The translations under genes were made by a program, and so were the position numbers. From contig VBGP01000012.1 in NCBI GenBank assembly GCA_005880795.1, positions 1 through 64,000 on the forward strand: a DNA stretch of 64,000 bases, read 5' to 3'. The stretch is from Chloroflexota bacterium (lineage in GTDB: Bacteria > Chloroflexota > Dormibacteria > Dormibacterales > Dormibacteraceae). This document shows positions 18,080 through 28,492 of the stretch, piece by piece; the first letter of the stretch is position 1, and every line of letters begins with the position of its first letter. The notes under the pieces were generated by a model. It was not told the origin of the DNA, ran no database searches, and saw only the letters and a list, made by a program, of their open reading frames with translations.

Positions 18080-19549
18080 GTGACGCGCCGGGTCTGGGGG
18101 TTCATGGTGCTCGTCGCGCTCCTTCTGGCGGCCTGCACCCTGAAGAGCCCGGTCGCGACGCATAGCCCCACTCCCTCTCACGCGGCCGGCAAGGTCGCGT
18201 GGAGCGATTGCGGTGGCGGATTCCAGTGCGGAACCCTTCAGGTCCCACTCGATTACTCGCAGGCCGGTGGGCGGACCATACCTCTCGCCTTGATCCGCAA
18301 GCGGGCGACAGGCTCGAACCGCATCGGATCGATGTTGCTCAACCCCGGTGGCCCCGGTGAGTCCGGGGTTCAGTTCTTGCGTGAGGACATCACGTCCCTC
18401 GCCAATCTGAATCGCCGCTTTGACGTGGTCGCATGGGATCCACGAGGCGTCGGTGCCAGCACCCCCGTGACGTGCGTCGACGCTTCGAAGATGGACACGT
18501 ATCTCTCCCTCGACGCGGTGCTCGACGACCCGCAAGAAAAGCAAGCGGCAATCCAGGCCGACAAAGACTTTGCCGCCGGGTGCGAGAGCCGAAGCGGAGA
18601 TCTCCTGCCCTTCATGGACTCCGCGAGCACGGCGAGGGACATGGACCAGATCCGCGCCGCGGTCGGCGACACGAAGCTCACGTATCTCGGCTTTTCCTAT
18701 GGCACGTACATCGGCCAGTGGTATGCCCACCTGTTTCCCACTCACGTCCGGGCCCTTTCATTGGATGGGGTCGTGGATCCCGCGGTGAACGCCAACGACA
18801 GCCTTCTCGGACAGCTGGTCGGCTTTGAGCAGAACCTGCAGGCCTTTCTTACCGACTGCAAGGCAAGGTCGAACTGTCTGTACAACAAGGCAGGGGATCC
18901 GGCGAGCAAGCTGACTGCCCTCATGAGCCGGCTCGACACCACCCCTATGCAAGTCGGCAACCGGCTGCTGACACGGTCGCTGGCCATGACTGGCGTGCTC
19001 CAGGCGCTTTACAGCCAGAGCCTGTGGAACGCGCTTGACCAGGGACTCACGGCCGCCGATCGAGGCGATGGGCGGATCCTGTTGCTGATCGCCGACGCTT
19101 ACAACCAGCGCAACTCGGATGGCACGTACGGCAACCTGTTCAACGGCGCCTTCGGCGCCGCGTACTGCCTCGACTTTCCATCCTCGCCGGACATCGCGAC
19201 CTACGACGCACTCGGTACCGCGTACACGAAGGCATCGCCGTTTTTTGGGCCGTGGAGCCAGTACTCGAACCTGCAGTGCGGGTTGTGGCCGGCCAAACCG
19301 AAAAACAAGCAGGGACCTCTGACCGCCGAGGGGGCACCACCCATTCTTCTGGTCGGAGGCACGAACGACCCCGCCACGCCGTACGTGGACGCGCAGGCGG
19401 TGAACAGACAGATCGCGGGCTCTGTTTTGCTTACGCGCCAGGGCAACGGCCACACGTCATACGACTCGAGCATGTGCTCTCACGCGGCCGAGGACAGTTA
19501 CCTGATCGACCTCACGCTGCCTGCTGCGGGAACGATCTGTTCTAGTTAG
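18080..19549 (+). CDS. secreted alpha/beta hydrolase lipoprotein (tripeptidyl aminopeptidase-like)
   Basis: Lipobox [54 protein letters not shown]-like C-terminus. Confidence 0.85.
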   Translation: MTRRVWGFMVLVALLLAACTLKSPVATHSPTPSHAAGKVAWSDCGGGFQCGTLQVPLDYSQAGGRTIPLALIRKRATGSNRIGSMLLNPGGPGESGVQFLREDITSLANLNRRFDVVAWDPRGVGASTPVTCVDASKMDTYLSLDAVLDDPQEKQAAIQADKDFAAGCESRSGDLLPFMDSASTARDMDQIRAAVGDTKLTYLGFSYGTYIGQWYAHLFPTHVRALSLDGVVDPAVNANDSLLGQLVGFEQNLQAFLTDCKARSNCLYNKAGDPASKLTALMSRLDTTPMQVGNRLLTRSLAMTGVLQALYSQSLWNALDQGLTAADRGDGRILLLIADAYNQRNSDGTYGNLFNGAFGAAYCLDFPSSPDIATYDALGTAYTKASPFFGPWSQYSNLQCGLWPAKPKNKQGPLTAEGAPPILLVGGTNDPATPYVDAQAVNRQIAGSVLLTRQGNGHTSYDSSMCSHAAEDSYLIDLTLPAAGTICSS

Positions 19550-22137
19550 GCGACTGAGGCGCCGGCGCGAGCCCTTGCTTTGGCGAAGACCAGCTCGCCA
19601 CCCCTGGCATCGACGTCGATTACGTCGCCGTCGCTGAACTGACCTTCGAGCAGCTGCATCGCGAGCGGATCCTGCACGAGACGCTGAATCGTCCGCTTCA
19701 ACGGCCGCGCTCCGTAAACCGGATCCCAGCCGCGCTCGATGAGAAGCCTGCGTGCCGGCTCCGTGAGGACCAGGATGATCTTGCGCTCGTCGAGGCGCTT
19801 CTGCAGCCGCGCGAGCTGGATGTCCACGATCGCGCCGAGCTGATCCTGGGTCAGAGGCTTGAACACGATGATGTCGTCGACGCGGTTCAAGAACTCGGGC
19901 CGGAAGTGGTCGCGCAGCACCCCCATGACCGCCTCGCGCACCTCGTCGAACGGCCGGTTCGCCATCTCCTGGATCAGCTGGCCTCCAAGGTTGGAGGTCA
20001 TGATCAAGACCGCGTTGCGAAAGTCGACCGTACGGCCCTGACCGTCGGTCAGGCGTCCGTCGTCGAGGATCTGCAGCAAAACGTTGAACACGTCGGGGTG
20101 CGCCTTCTCGATCTCGTCGAACAGCACCACCGAGTACGGCCTGCGCCGCACCGCCTCGGTCAGCTGGCCGCCTTCGTCGTACCCGACGTAGCCGGGCGGC
20201 GCACCGATCATGCGGGCCACGGTGTGCTTCTCCTGGTACTCCGACATGTCGAGCCGGATCAGCGCCTGCTCGTCATCGAACAGGAACTCCGCCAGAGCGC
20301 GCGCGAGCTCGGTCTTGCCGACGCCGGTTGGGCCGAGGAAGATGAAGGAGCCGACGGGCCGGTTCGGGTCGGCAAGACCTGAGCGCGATCGACGGACAGC
20401 GTTGGCCACGGCGGTGACCGCTTCGTCCTGGCCGATCACGCGGTCGTGCAGGCGCGCCTCCATCTGGATGAGCTTCGCGACCTCGCCTTCCATCAGCCTC
20501 GAGACAGGGATGCCCGTCCACTTGGCGACGATCTGCGCGATGTCCTCCTCGCTCACCTCTTCCTTCAGCAGCGGGTGTCCGGCCTGCAGCTGGCCGAGCC
20601 GGCGGTTCGCCTCCTCGAGCTGCTTTTCGATCTCGACCGCCTTGCCGTAGCGAAGCTCGGCGGCCTTTGCGAAGTCCGCGGCCCGCTCCGCGCGTTCCGC
20701 GTCCGCGCGGACCTCTTCGAGCTTGGCCTTGAGGCTGCGGATCTTGGCAATGACCTCTTTCTCCTGGTTCCAGCGAGAGCGAAGCGCGGTTCGTTCCTCG
20801 GAGAGACCTGCCAGCTGCTTTTCGATGCCGGCCAGGCGATCCTTGGATGCCCGGTCGGTCTCCTTCTTCAGCGCCTGGCGCTCGATCTCGAGCTGGCGGA
20901 TCTGGCGCTCGAGCTCGTCGAGCTCGGCGGGCATGGAGTCGATCTCAGTGCGGAGACGGGCCGCCGCCTCGTCGATGAGGTCGATTGCCTTGTCAGGGAG
21001 GAAGCGATCGGTGATGTAGCGGTTCGAGAGCACGGCGGCCGCCACGATGGCCGTGTCCTTGATCCGGACACCGTGGTGGACCTCGTACTTCTCGCGCAGG
21101 CCGCGCAGGATGCTGACCGTGTCCTCGACGGACGGCTGGTCGACGAGGACCGGCTGGAAACGGCGCTCGAGCGCCGCGTCCTTCTCAATGTGCTTGCGGT
21201 ACTCGTCGAGAGTGGTCGCGCCGATGGCACGCAGATCGCCGCGGGCCAGGGCGGGCTTGAGTAGGCTGGCGGCGTCGATCGCTCCTTCCGCGGCGCCGGC
21301 TCCGACCAGAGTGTGCAGCTCGTCGATGAACAGCACGACCTGGCCGTTTGAGCCCTCGATCTCCTTCAGGACGGCTTTCAGGCGGTCTTCGAACTCGCCT
21401 CGAAACTTCGTGCCGGCGACGAGCGCGCCGAGGTCGAGCGCGATGACCCGCTTGCCTTTCAACCCCTCGGGCACGTCGCCCTGGGCGATGCGCTGCGCGA
21501 GGCCCTCTGCGATTGCCGTCTTGCCGACGCCGGGCTCGCCGATGAGGACTGGGTTGTTCTTGGTCCGCCGGGAGAGCACCTGGATGACGCGCCGGATCTC
21601 CTCGTCACGGCCGATGACCGGGTCGAGCTTGCCTTCCCGGGCCAGCTTGGTCAGGTCGCGGCCGTACTTCTCCAGCGCCTGGTACTTGGACTCCGGGTTC
21701 TGGTCGGTGACCCGCTGGTTTCCCCTGACCTCGCGCAGCGCGCGGAGCAGGTTCTCGTGGGTCGCGCCGGCGTCTTTGAGGATCTGCCGGTCGGCGAGCG
21801 CGAGAAGCAGGTGCTCGGTCGAGATGTACTCGTCCTTGAGACGACCGGCTTCACGCTCCGCCTGCTCGAGGTGCTTGCTCAGCGCCTCACCCAGGTAGGG
21901 GTTTCCACCGCCGCTGACCTTGGGGAATCGCTCGATGGCCGAGACCAGCGCCGGCTGAAGGGCCTGCGCCGACGCGCCGGCACGCTCGAGGATCGTGCGA
22001 GCGACACCCTCGTCCTGCCGGATCAGTGCGAGCAGGAGATGCTCGGGCTCCACGGCCTGGTTTCCGGTTTCGCGCGCGAGCTCGGCAGCCTGCTGCAGAG
22101 CCTCGAGTGCCTTTTCCGTGAACCTTTCTTGTCTCAC
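19546..22137 (-). CDS. clpB: ATP-dependent chaperone ClpB
   Basis: Start [20 protein letters not shown]; Clp_N repeats, two Walker A motifs ([30 protein letters not shown]), M-domain coiled coil. Confidence 0.97.
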   Translation of the reverse strand: MRQERFTEKALEALQQAAELARETGNQAVEPEHLLLALIRQDEGVARTILERAGASAQALQPALVSAIERFPKVSGGGNPYLGEALSKHLEQAEREAGRLKDEYISTEHLLLALADRQILKDAGATHENLLRALREVRGNQRVTDQNPESKYQALEKYGRDLTKLAREGKLDPVIGRDEEIRRVIQVLSRRTKNNPVLIGEPGVGKTAIAEGLAQRIAQGDVPEGLKGKRVIALDLGALVAGTKFRGEFEDRLKAVLKEIEGSNGQVVLFIDELHTLVGAGAAEGAIDAASLLKPALARGDLRAIGATTLDEYRKHIEKDAALERRFQPVLVDQPSVEDTVSILRGLREKYEVHHGVRIKDTAIVAAAVLSNRYITDRFLPDKAIDLIDEAAARLRTEIDSMPAELDELERQIRQLEIERQALKKETDRASKDRLAGIEKQLAGLSEERTALRSRWNQEKEVIAKIRSLKAKLEEVRADAERAERAADFAKAAELRYGKAVEIEKQLEEANRRLGQLQAGHPLLKEEVSEEDIAQIVAKWTGIPVSRLMEGEVAKLIQMEARLHDRVIGQDEAVTAVANAVRRSRSGLADPNRPVGSFIFLGPTGVGKTELARALAEFLFDDEQALIRLDMSEYQEKHTVARMIGAPPGYVGYDEGGQLTEAVRRRPYSVVLFDEIEKAHPDVFNVLLQILDDGRLTDGQGRTVDFRNAVLIMTSNLGGQLIQEMANRPFDEVREAVMGVLRDHFRPEFLNRVDDIIVFKPLTQDQLGAIVDIQLARLQKRLDERKIILVLTEPARRLLIERGWDPVYGARPLKRTIQRLVQDPLAMQLLEGQFSDGDVIDVDARGGELVFAKARARAGASVA

Positions 22138-22195
22138 GTAAGGAGTTATCCCAAGCCTTTTCTGGGCCCAAACAGACTTTCCGTATCTTGACGGC

Positions 22196-23023
22196 ATGCC
22201 TGAGCTGCCCGAACTGGAGGCCCTCCGTATCCGGATCGGACCTCGCGTCGAGGGGAAGCTGATCACCGCCGCCACGGTCAACCCGAAGAAGGCGCACCTG
22301 CTGCGCTACCCCGTGGATAATTTCGCGCTCGAGCTGCCCGCGCGCCGCATCACCTCGCTCACGCGCCGCGGCAAGCACATGGTGTTCGCGACCGAGCTGG
22401 GCGGCGGAGGGTCTCCGCGATGGCTCGTCATCAACCCGATGCTCGGCGGTCGATTCCAGGTGGCCGGCGGCGAGACACCGGTTCCGGCCACCGAGGTTTT
22501 CACGCTTCGGATCGAGGGCAAGACCGAGCTCCGCTACCTGGACTTCCGGGACATGGGCCGCATCTACTGGGTCCAGGATTGCGCGCGCGAGGTGCCGGCC
22601 TGGGAGGGGCAGGGGCCGGAAGCGGACTCGGTCGCCGCGATGGGCCTCGACGTGTTTCGCAAGCGGCTGCGGCGGTTTCGCGACGAGCTGAAGGACCTGC
22701 TGCGGAACCAAGAGTTCCTGGCGGGGATCGGCAATGCGTACTCGGACGAGATCCTGTTCGAGGCGCGGTTGCTGCCATTACGGCGGCGGGCGTCGGTGAA
22801 ACCGGAAGAGGAGGAGGCGCTGTTTCGCGCGATTCCACTCGTGCTATCCCGAGCGGTGGAGGCGATTCTGGCCAACCCCAATTACGAGGAGTCGAAGCAG
22901 GACCGCTCGTTCATGGCCGTGCACATGAAAGGTGGAAAGACCTGCCCGCGGTGCGGGCACCGGATCAGCCAGCTGGGTTCGAACCGCGAGCCGCTGAACT
23001 TCTGCCGGGGCTGCCAGCTCTAA
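22196..23023 (+). CDS. Fpg/Nei family DNA glycosylase (formamidopyrimidine-type)
   Basis: [37 protein letters not shown]-terminal zinc finger [25 protein letters not shown]. Confidence 0.9.
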   Translation: MPELPELEALRIRIGPRVEGKLITAATVNPKKAHLLRYPVDNFALELPARRITSLTRRGKHMVFATELGGGGSPRWLVINPMLGGRFQVAGGETPVPATEVFTLRIEGKTELRYLDFRDMGRIYWVQDCAREVPAWEGQGPEADSVAAMGLDVFRKRLRRFRDELKDLLRNQEFLAGIGNAYSDEILFEARLLPLRRRASVKPEEEEALFRAIPLVLSRAVEAILANPNYEESKQDRSFMAVHMKGGKTCPRCGHRISQLGSNREPLNFCRGCQL

Positions 23024-23107
23024 ACGATTCGGTTCGTTTTGCGCGAAACCGTCCTTTCGAGTCGCGCGAAAGGAGCCTTCTGCGCAAAAGGCACGTAATT
23101 CCGCCGG

Positions 23108-23326
23108 TTAGGCGTGGTGTCCGGCCAGGTTCCCCGCGACGCTCGCCAGCAGGCGTTGCGAAGCGACCGCGATCTCGTCGACCGCCTTCTCGAACGCCGC
23201 CTCGTGGCGGGTCGACGGCTTTCCAAACCCGCTCACCTTGCGTACGAACTGGCGCGCGGCGGCGCGGATCTCGTCATCGGTGGCTACGACGTCGGCGTGA
23301 CGGAGGGTCTTGATGCTTCGGCACAT
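23108..23326 (-). CDS. DUF2277 family protein
   Basis: MCRSIKTLRHADVVATDDEIRAAARQFVRKVSGFGKPSTRHEAAFEKAVDEIA. Confidence 0.85.
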   Translation of the reverse strand: MCRSIKTLRHADVVATDDEIRAAARQFVRKVSGFGKPSTRHEAAFEKAVDEIAVASQRLLASVAGNLAGHHA

Positions 23327-23348
23327 GGTCCACAACGATAGAGAGCGC

Positions 23349-24023
23349 TCACCCGCCGCGGTGCGGCGGCAGCTCAGGAAGGTCGGGCGGCGCAAGCCGC
23401 GTCGGGTCGATCCCCGCCCGCTTCAGCATCGCGGTAGCGAGGCGGTCGTACCGGTGCTCGGCCAGGTCGCCCACCGGGTCGGGCGAAGCGCGCATGAGCT
23501 GACGGAAGCTCAGGGAAGAGACCGCGCGATAGGCCAACACCGCACGCGCCGCGTCAGCCCGCCCCGTCATCGAAGCGATCCGGACGAAGGCCAGCGCCGC
23601 CCCGGTCTCGCGCATGTCGCTCCAGCGCCAGCCGGCATAGGGTGCCAGCACGAGAAGGATCGGCGGCAACGCCACGAGTAGGGCCAGGATGATCGCGACC
23701 TTGATGATCGCGTCATGGATGTTCTGGCCTGCTGCGACCAGCGGGTCGCCGGAGTAATGGCGCAGCGTGTCAGCGGTGTCCTGCAGGAACTTGGTCAGGA
23801 TCGGGATCCCGCCTGGGACGGCCTTGCGGAAGGCGGCGATCCACTGGTTGAACGTCATGCCTGTGTTCTTGATCCCGTCGGCGATCACCTCGAGGCCCAT
23901 CACCGTCTGGTAGATCAGAAAACCGAGGTACGCCCAGGCGACCGTCCACACGAACACGGTCGTATCGGCCACGACGCGCAGGAAGGCGGGCCAGCGCCGG
24001 TCCGGGTAGACCTTGAGCATCAT
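23349..24023 (-). CDS. hypothetical membrane protein
   Basis: Two TM segments, coherent 224 aa ORF with SD-like GGGGGGAG upstream. Confidence 0.6.
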   Translation of the reverse strand: MMLKVYPDRRWPAFLRVVADTTVFVWTVAWAYLGFLIYQTVMGLEVIADGIKNTGMTFNQWIAAFRKAVPGGIPILTKFLQDTADTLRHYSGDPLVAAGQNIHDAIIKVAIILALLVALPPILLVLAPYAGWRWSDMRETGAALAFVRIASMTGRADAARAVLAYRAVSSLSFRQLMRASPDPVGDLAEHRYDRLATAMLKRAGIDPTRLAPPDLPELPPHRGG

Positions 24024-24063
24024 CTCCCCCCGGACGATAAGTCACCGGCGAGAAAAGCGAGCC

Positions 24064-24804
24064 TTAACCGATCGCGAAATCGACCTCGACGGTGACCTGG
24101 ACCTCCAGCTGCCCCACGGGGACCTGCGACGGAGCCGTCTGAGCGGCGCCCGCGTAGGCGATCGGGTAAGGACTCCGGCTGGTCGACGAGAGGTCGCTGA
24201 CCTGGATCACCTGGCCCAGCCTCACCCCGGCCGCGGAAGCCATGGCGGTCGCCTTGGCTCGAGCGTCGGCGATGGCCAGCGATCGGGCCTCGGCTTGCGC
24301 GGGCTTCCAATCAGCCAGGCCGAAGCCGACCGAGATGTTGGTCGCGCCGCCCTCCTGCACGATCGCATCCAGAGCCTTCCCGACCGTATCGACGTTGTGC
24401 CACTTCACGGCGAGCTGTTCGCTCGCGCGGTACCCGGTGATGGCCTGTCCCTGCGGCGCGTAGACAGGTCCGATCCAATAGCCGGTCGTGTTGACGTCCG
24501 CATCTGGGACGCCGAGTGCCTTGATCCGCGCGATCAACTTGGCCGCTTTCCCGGCCAGGTCGGCCTGTGCGGCGGAGGCGGTCGAACCGTTCGATTCGAT
24601 GGCGGCCGCGACAACAGCCAGGTCGGGCTTCTTCGACACGATCCCGTCGCCGCTGGTCAGGACCGCCGGCTGGCTGGTCGAAGACGACGTCGACAGCGAC
24701 GGCGAGCTGGTCAAAACAACTGGCCGGCCGAAAGTGATTACAAGCGCCGCAACGATCACGGAGCAAGTGACGGCGATTCCGAGCGGGACGAGGTTGACTC
24801 GCAT
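24064..24804 (-). CDS. SIMPL domain (DUF541) protein
   Basis: LIARIKALGVPDADVNTTGYWIGPVY...ARSLAIADARAKATAMASAAGVRLGQVIQVSD, typical SIMPL core. Confidence 0.85.
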   Translation of the reverse strand: MRVNLVPLGIAVTCSVIVAALVITFGRPVVLTSSPSLSTSSSTSQPAVLTSGDGIVSKKPDLAVVAAAIESNGSTASAAQADLAGKAAKLIARIKALGVPDADVNTTGYWIGPVYAPQGQAITGYRASEQLAVKWHNVDTVGKALDAIVQEGGATNISVGFGLADWKPAQAEARSLAIADARAKATAMASAAGVRLGQVIQVSDLSSTSRSPYPIAYAGAAQTAPSQVPVGQLEVQVTVEVDFAIG

Positions 24805-24856
24805 CTCGCCGACACAACGATCCTCGCGAGCCCGAGGTAACACATACTCGTCGGTG

Positions 24857-25492
24857 ATGTCCGGCGCGGACTGGATCAGCGCAGCGAGGCTGCTGCTGGT
24901 CCCGATCTTGTGGCCTCTCGCCGTTACCGGCCACGGCCGCCTGGTCGGAGTTGGGCTGCTGGTGGCGGGCCTGACCGACTTCCTGGACGGGCGGGTGGCG
25001 CGCCGCTCAGGCCATGAGTCGCGACACGGGGCCCGACTCGACGCGATCGCCGACACCTTGCTGCTGGTCTCGGCGGCCGCCTGGCTGCAGATCCTCCATC
25101 CCGAGATCCTGCGCGACAACCGCGCTCTGCTCGCGGCCACCGCCGCCATCTATAGCGCCGCGATCGCCGCCAACCTCATTGCTTTTCGCCGGCTGGTCGA
25201 CACGAAACAGCTTTCGGCGAAGGTCGCGGGCGGGCTGCTCTACGCGTTCGCCCTGATCACGCTGTTGACCGGCGCCTACGAGCCGCTGCTTCTCGCCGTC
25301 GCCGCGCTGGCCCTCGCGGTGTCGTCGACCGAAGGCATCGTGGCCGCAATCACGACCATCCACGAGAGGGCCAGCGCAAGCAGGACGCGTTGCCAGGCGC
25401 CCCAGGCGTTGAATGAAGTCGCGTTCAGCATGGGCGCGGAGAGCAGCAAAGCGGCCTCGGCCGCGCCGGCCGTCAGTGAGATCCGCCGGTAG
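24857..25492 (+). CDS. CDP-alcohol phosphatidyltransferase family protein
   Basis: MSGADWISAARLLLVPILWPL...TDFLDGRVARRSGHESRHGARLDAIADTLLL; CDP-OH-P motif DGx2ARx8Gx3Dx3D. Confidence 0.8.
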   Translation: MSGADWISAARLLLVPILWPLAVTGHGRLVGVGLLVAGLTDFLDGRVARRSGHESRHGARLDAIADTLLLVSAAAWLQILHPEILRDNRALLAATAAIYSAAIAANLIAFRRLVDTKQLSAKVAGGLLYAFALITLLTGAYEPLLLAVAALALAVSSTEGIVAAITTIHERASASRTRCQAPQALNEVAFSMGAESSKAASAAPAVSEIRR

Positions 25493-25899
25493 CCGCCTGG
25501 CAGGAGGAACGGTGCGGCGCAGAGTCCGAGCACGGCTGCGCCAGAGGCGATGCGGTGGAGGGAGCTCGTGTCGGGCGACGCCGGGTCGAGATGAATGACC
25601 GCCGCGGCGATGAACGCCACACCCGAGATGGACAGCGCAGCCCGACACAATCGCGCACCGGGCACCAAAGCGAACGCGAGTGAGAGGCAGGTCAGTGCCA
25701 CCAGCAACATCGCAAGATCGACGGCGAGGGCGGCGGGCTTTCCAGGAATTGCGAGCCGGCTGATCGTGAGCGACGCCGGGTCATAGCCCGGCGTGATCGC
25801 GCCAGCGAACAACACGATCACCGCGGCGATCGGCGGTGATGCCATCGCCATCGCACGACAGACGCGGTTCATTCCTCTGGCCATGAGGGCGGATCCCAC
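25276..25899 (-). CDS. DUF998-like membrane protein
   Basis: TM-rich 207 aa; ITPGYDPASLTISRLAIPGKPAALAV; overlaps the convergent gene by 217 bp. Confidence 0.7.
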   Translation of the reverse strand: MGSALMARGMNRVCRAMAMASPPIAAVIVLFAGAITPGYDPASLTISRLAIPGKPAALAVDLAMLLVALTCLSLAFALVPGARLCRAALSISGVAFIAAAVIHLDPASPDTSSLHRIASGAAVLGLCAAPFLLPGGYRRISLTAGAAEAALLLSAPMLNATSFNAWGAWQRVLLALALSWMVVIAATMPSVDDTARASAATARSSGS

Positions 25900-26183
25900 C
25901 CGACGTTCGGCACGCTGCCGGTGCGCCAGTACACGCTGCGGCGGCGCTGCATGATCTCCTCGTCGACCAGGAACCGGCGAAGCGCAGCGAAATCGGGATG
26001 CCGTCGCGAGATGATGCGGTTCACCTCAGCCTCCGAGTACAGCCGGGCAGGCTGGAAATCTTCGACCAGCCAGCGCAGTACCGCGAGCCGCTTCTTGCGC
26101 TGGACCGGAATGCTGCTGAGCCTGCCCGCCTCGTCGACGAAGTTTTCGAGCACGCGGGAATCATCGGAGGGAACCCCTGACAT
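25869..26183 (-). CDS. DUF2087 domain protein
   Basis: IPVQRKKRLAVLRWLVEDFQPARLYSEAEVNRIISRRHPDFAALRRFLVDEEIMQRRRSVYWRTG. Confidence 0.9.
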   Translation of the reverse strand: MSGVPSDDSRVLENFVDEAGRLSSIPVQRKKRLAVLRWLVEDFQPARLYSEAEVNRIISRRHPDFAALRRFLVDEEIMQRRRSVYWRTGSVPNVGWDPPSWPEE

Positions 26184-26207
26184 CTGTCTGACGAGAAAGA
26201 AATTACG

Positions 26208-27764
26208 TCAGCAGCCGGAGCGGCGCGCCGCCGCGGCCTGGGCGTCCGACCAGTTGAGCGCCGCGGGCGGCGCCGAATACGTATGTGGACCGGCGCACGC
26301 GGCTTGATCTACCTGGCTTCGCAGCGCCTGCTCAAGCGAAGCCCGAGATGCAAGCAGCGCGGGCGTCGCGTCGCTTGACAGCTCCGCCAGGTATTGGCTG
26401 TCGATCTTGTGCGCGGTTTGGGCGTGGTTTGTGTTGAACGCCACGACGAGAGCCTCGGGATTGACGAAGTTCAAGCCAAGCAAGACCACCAGCGCGGAGC
26501 CGATCGTGGCACCCACGAACCACCGGCGCCGCGACCACAGCCCGAGGAAGTCGGCGGCCAGCAACAGGAACACCACGGCGACCCATACCGCAAACACGTG
26601 GCTGTAGAGGCGCAGCATGGTGAAGCCGTAGGCCTCTTCGTAGAGGCTCAAGCGGCGAAACGCGACCACGTCGACCATCAATGTGAGGGCGATGGCGCAT
26701 TCGGCCAGCACCATGAATGCGAGCGCGTTCCTGCGGTTGGAGAACCGGCTGATGCGGCTGAACAGGAACAACACCGCCAGCGTGATCCCGCTGACCCATA
26801 ACAGCTGGAAGAAACCCGAGCGGGCATAGTCGGCGTAGGTCACGCCTGCCGACCTCAAGGTGTCAGCGGCGGCACCGGTGGCGGCGAGGACCTGGGCGAT
26901 GGCGAACGCGGCGAACACCGCGTCGAGAATGGCCAGCACGACCAGGGCTTCAGTCCCACCCAGGCGCCAGGCCGGACCATCCACCCTGTCGACGGGTTCC
27001 GACGCGGCCAACCGCAGCAGTCCCGCCGCACAGAGCGATCCGAACGCGATGAAAAGGACATCGAGCAGCAGCCGCCCGACGTCGATGTTCAAGTTGAAGA
27101 ACGAGGCGAACACCGGGTCGGCCGACGCCAGGAGCCCGGCGACGAGGGCGGCGATGGGAATGGCGATGAGCACACCGCGCAGATAGGGCACGGCGGAGGC
27201 GATCCGCCCGCGCGTTTTGAGAAGCGGTCGCACCACAAACCCTGCGCCGGCCGCGAGCTGGACCAGGCCCTGAATCCCCCGTGCGGCCAGCTCAGCCGCG
27301 CCCAGGTCGAGGATCGACCCCCTCACCGCCAGCGAGGCGGCAATGCCAAGCAGCGACAGCGCCGCGACCAGGTCGGGCCACAGCAACCACGGGCTGGCGC
27401 GGACGGTGAACCAGCATGCAAACAGCGCTGCGCCTCCGACCAGCACTCGTGAATCGACTCGTTCCAGCCGGCCCACTCGAACCACGGCGACGGCTCCGAT
27501 CAAGAAAGCGAGCGAGGCCGCCACGCCGAAGGTCCCCGTTCGAATCCATTGATCGACGACGAGTCCAATCAGCAGGGCAGAGGCGGCGGCAGCCGATGTG
27601 ACGGTGAATCGAGTGCTCGGTCTCGCCCACACGGGGACGGTCCATCCAATGGCGACGGGTTCCCACGCAGTTCCGTCCCAGCGCCACCGTCCGTCCGCGG
27701 ACAGCTGACCCACGTGAGCAGGAGTGACGTCCGCCACTGGAGTTACAACCAGAAAGCCTCGCAA
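26208..27764 (-). CDS. DUF4153/DUF4173-like multi-pass membrane protein
   Basis: N-terminal LSADGRWRWDGTAWEP motif followed by many TM helices; SEAYGFT-like LYEEAYGFTMLRLYSHVFAVWVAVVFLLL. Confidence 0.75.
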   Translation of the reverse strand: MRGFLVVTPVADVTPAHVGQLSADGRWRWDGTAWEPVAIGWTVPVWARPSTRFTVTSAAAASALLIGLVVDQWIRTGTFGVAASLAFLIGAVAVVRVGRLERVDSRVLVGGAALFACWFTVRASPWLLWPDLVAALSLLGIAASLAVRGSILDLGAAELAARGIQGLVQLAAGAGFVVRPLLKTRGRIASAVPYLRGVLIAIPIAALVAGLLASADPVFASFFNLNIDVGRLLLDVLFIAFGSLCAAGLLRLAASEPVDRVDGPAWRLGGTEALVVLAILDAVFAAFAIAQVLAATGAAADTLRSAGVTYADYARSGFFQLLWVSGITLAVLFLFSRISRFSNRRNALAFMVLAECAIALTLMVDVVAFRRLSLYEEAYGFTMLRLYSHVFAVWVAVVFLLLAADFLGLWSRRRWFVGATIGSALVVLLGLNFVNPEALVVAFNTNHAQTAHKIDSQYLAELSSDATPALLASRASLEQALRSQVDQAACAGPHTYSAPPAALNWSDAQAAAARRSGC

Positions 27765-27793
27765 ACGTTACGCGCGGCTAAGACCGTGGACCG

Positions 27794-28315
27794 TTATGCG
27801 GCCCCCGCGTCGGATACAAGTTGGACGATGAAGACGAGCGTCGTGTTCGGGGGCACGACGTAGACGCCGGATGCGTTCGCCACGCCACGGTCGCCGTAGG
27901 CGAGATTCGGCGGAATGACCAGGCGGCGAGTTCCCCCGACCGCCATTCCCGGGACGCCCTCCTCCCATCCCTGGATGACCATCCCGGTGCCAAGGGTGAA
28001 CTTGAACGGCGAGCCCGATGCATCGCTTGAGTCCGCCTGCCTGGCGTCACTCAACCACATGATGTAGCGCACGGTCAGCAGGTCCCCTGTCCGCGCGACC
28101 GTTCCGCTCCCTGTTTCGACGTCGCTGATCTGCAGGCCGTCCGCCGTCGTCCTGTGCGGTTTGTCGGCGCCAGTCGCGAACGACGCCCAGGAAGCGTTGA
28201 CCTTGGGTGATGCAATTGCGATACCCGGCGTTGCTGCGCCTCGCGCGGGATGCGAAGGGGACCCCGCTGTCGGAGTGCAGGCAACGCTGAGGCAAACGAT
28301 TGATACAAACAACAT
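27794..28315 (-). CDS. FKBP-type peptidyl-prolyl isomerase, lipoprotein
   Basis: Lipobox LSVAC; GDLLTVRYIMWLSDARQADSSDASGSPFKFTLGTGMVIQGWEEGVPGMAVGGTRRLVIPPNLAYGDRG. Confidence 0.9.
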   Translation of the reverse strand: MLFVSIVCLSVACTPTAGSPSHPARGAATPGIAIASPKVNASWASFATGADKPHRTTADGLQISDVETGSGTVARTGDLLTVRYIMWLSDARQADSSDASGSPFKFTLGTGMVIQGWEEGVPGMAVGGTRRLVIPPNLAYGDRGVANASGVYVVPPNTTLVFIVQLVSDAGAA

Positions 28316-28385
28316 GCCGACGAACCTCAATGTGTTGCGCCGGCCGGCATGGCGGCGAAGCCTACCAGCGTCGTATTCGATCCGG

Positions 28386-28477
28386 TGGCGGAGGGGCTGG
28401 GATTTGAACCCAGGATAGGCTTGCACCTATAACAGTTTTCAAGACTGTCGCCATCAACCGGACTCGGCCACCCCTCC
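28386..28477 (-). tRNA. tRNA-Ser(TGA)
   Basis: Reverse strand GGAGGGGTGGCCGAG...CAGTCTTGAAAACTG...GGGTTCAAATCCCAGCCCCTCCGCCA; anticodon TGA, long variable arm, encoded CCA. Confidence 0.95.
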
Positions 28478-28492
28478 GTAGGGCGAAAGCGA

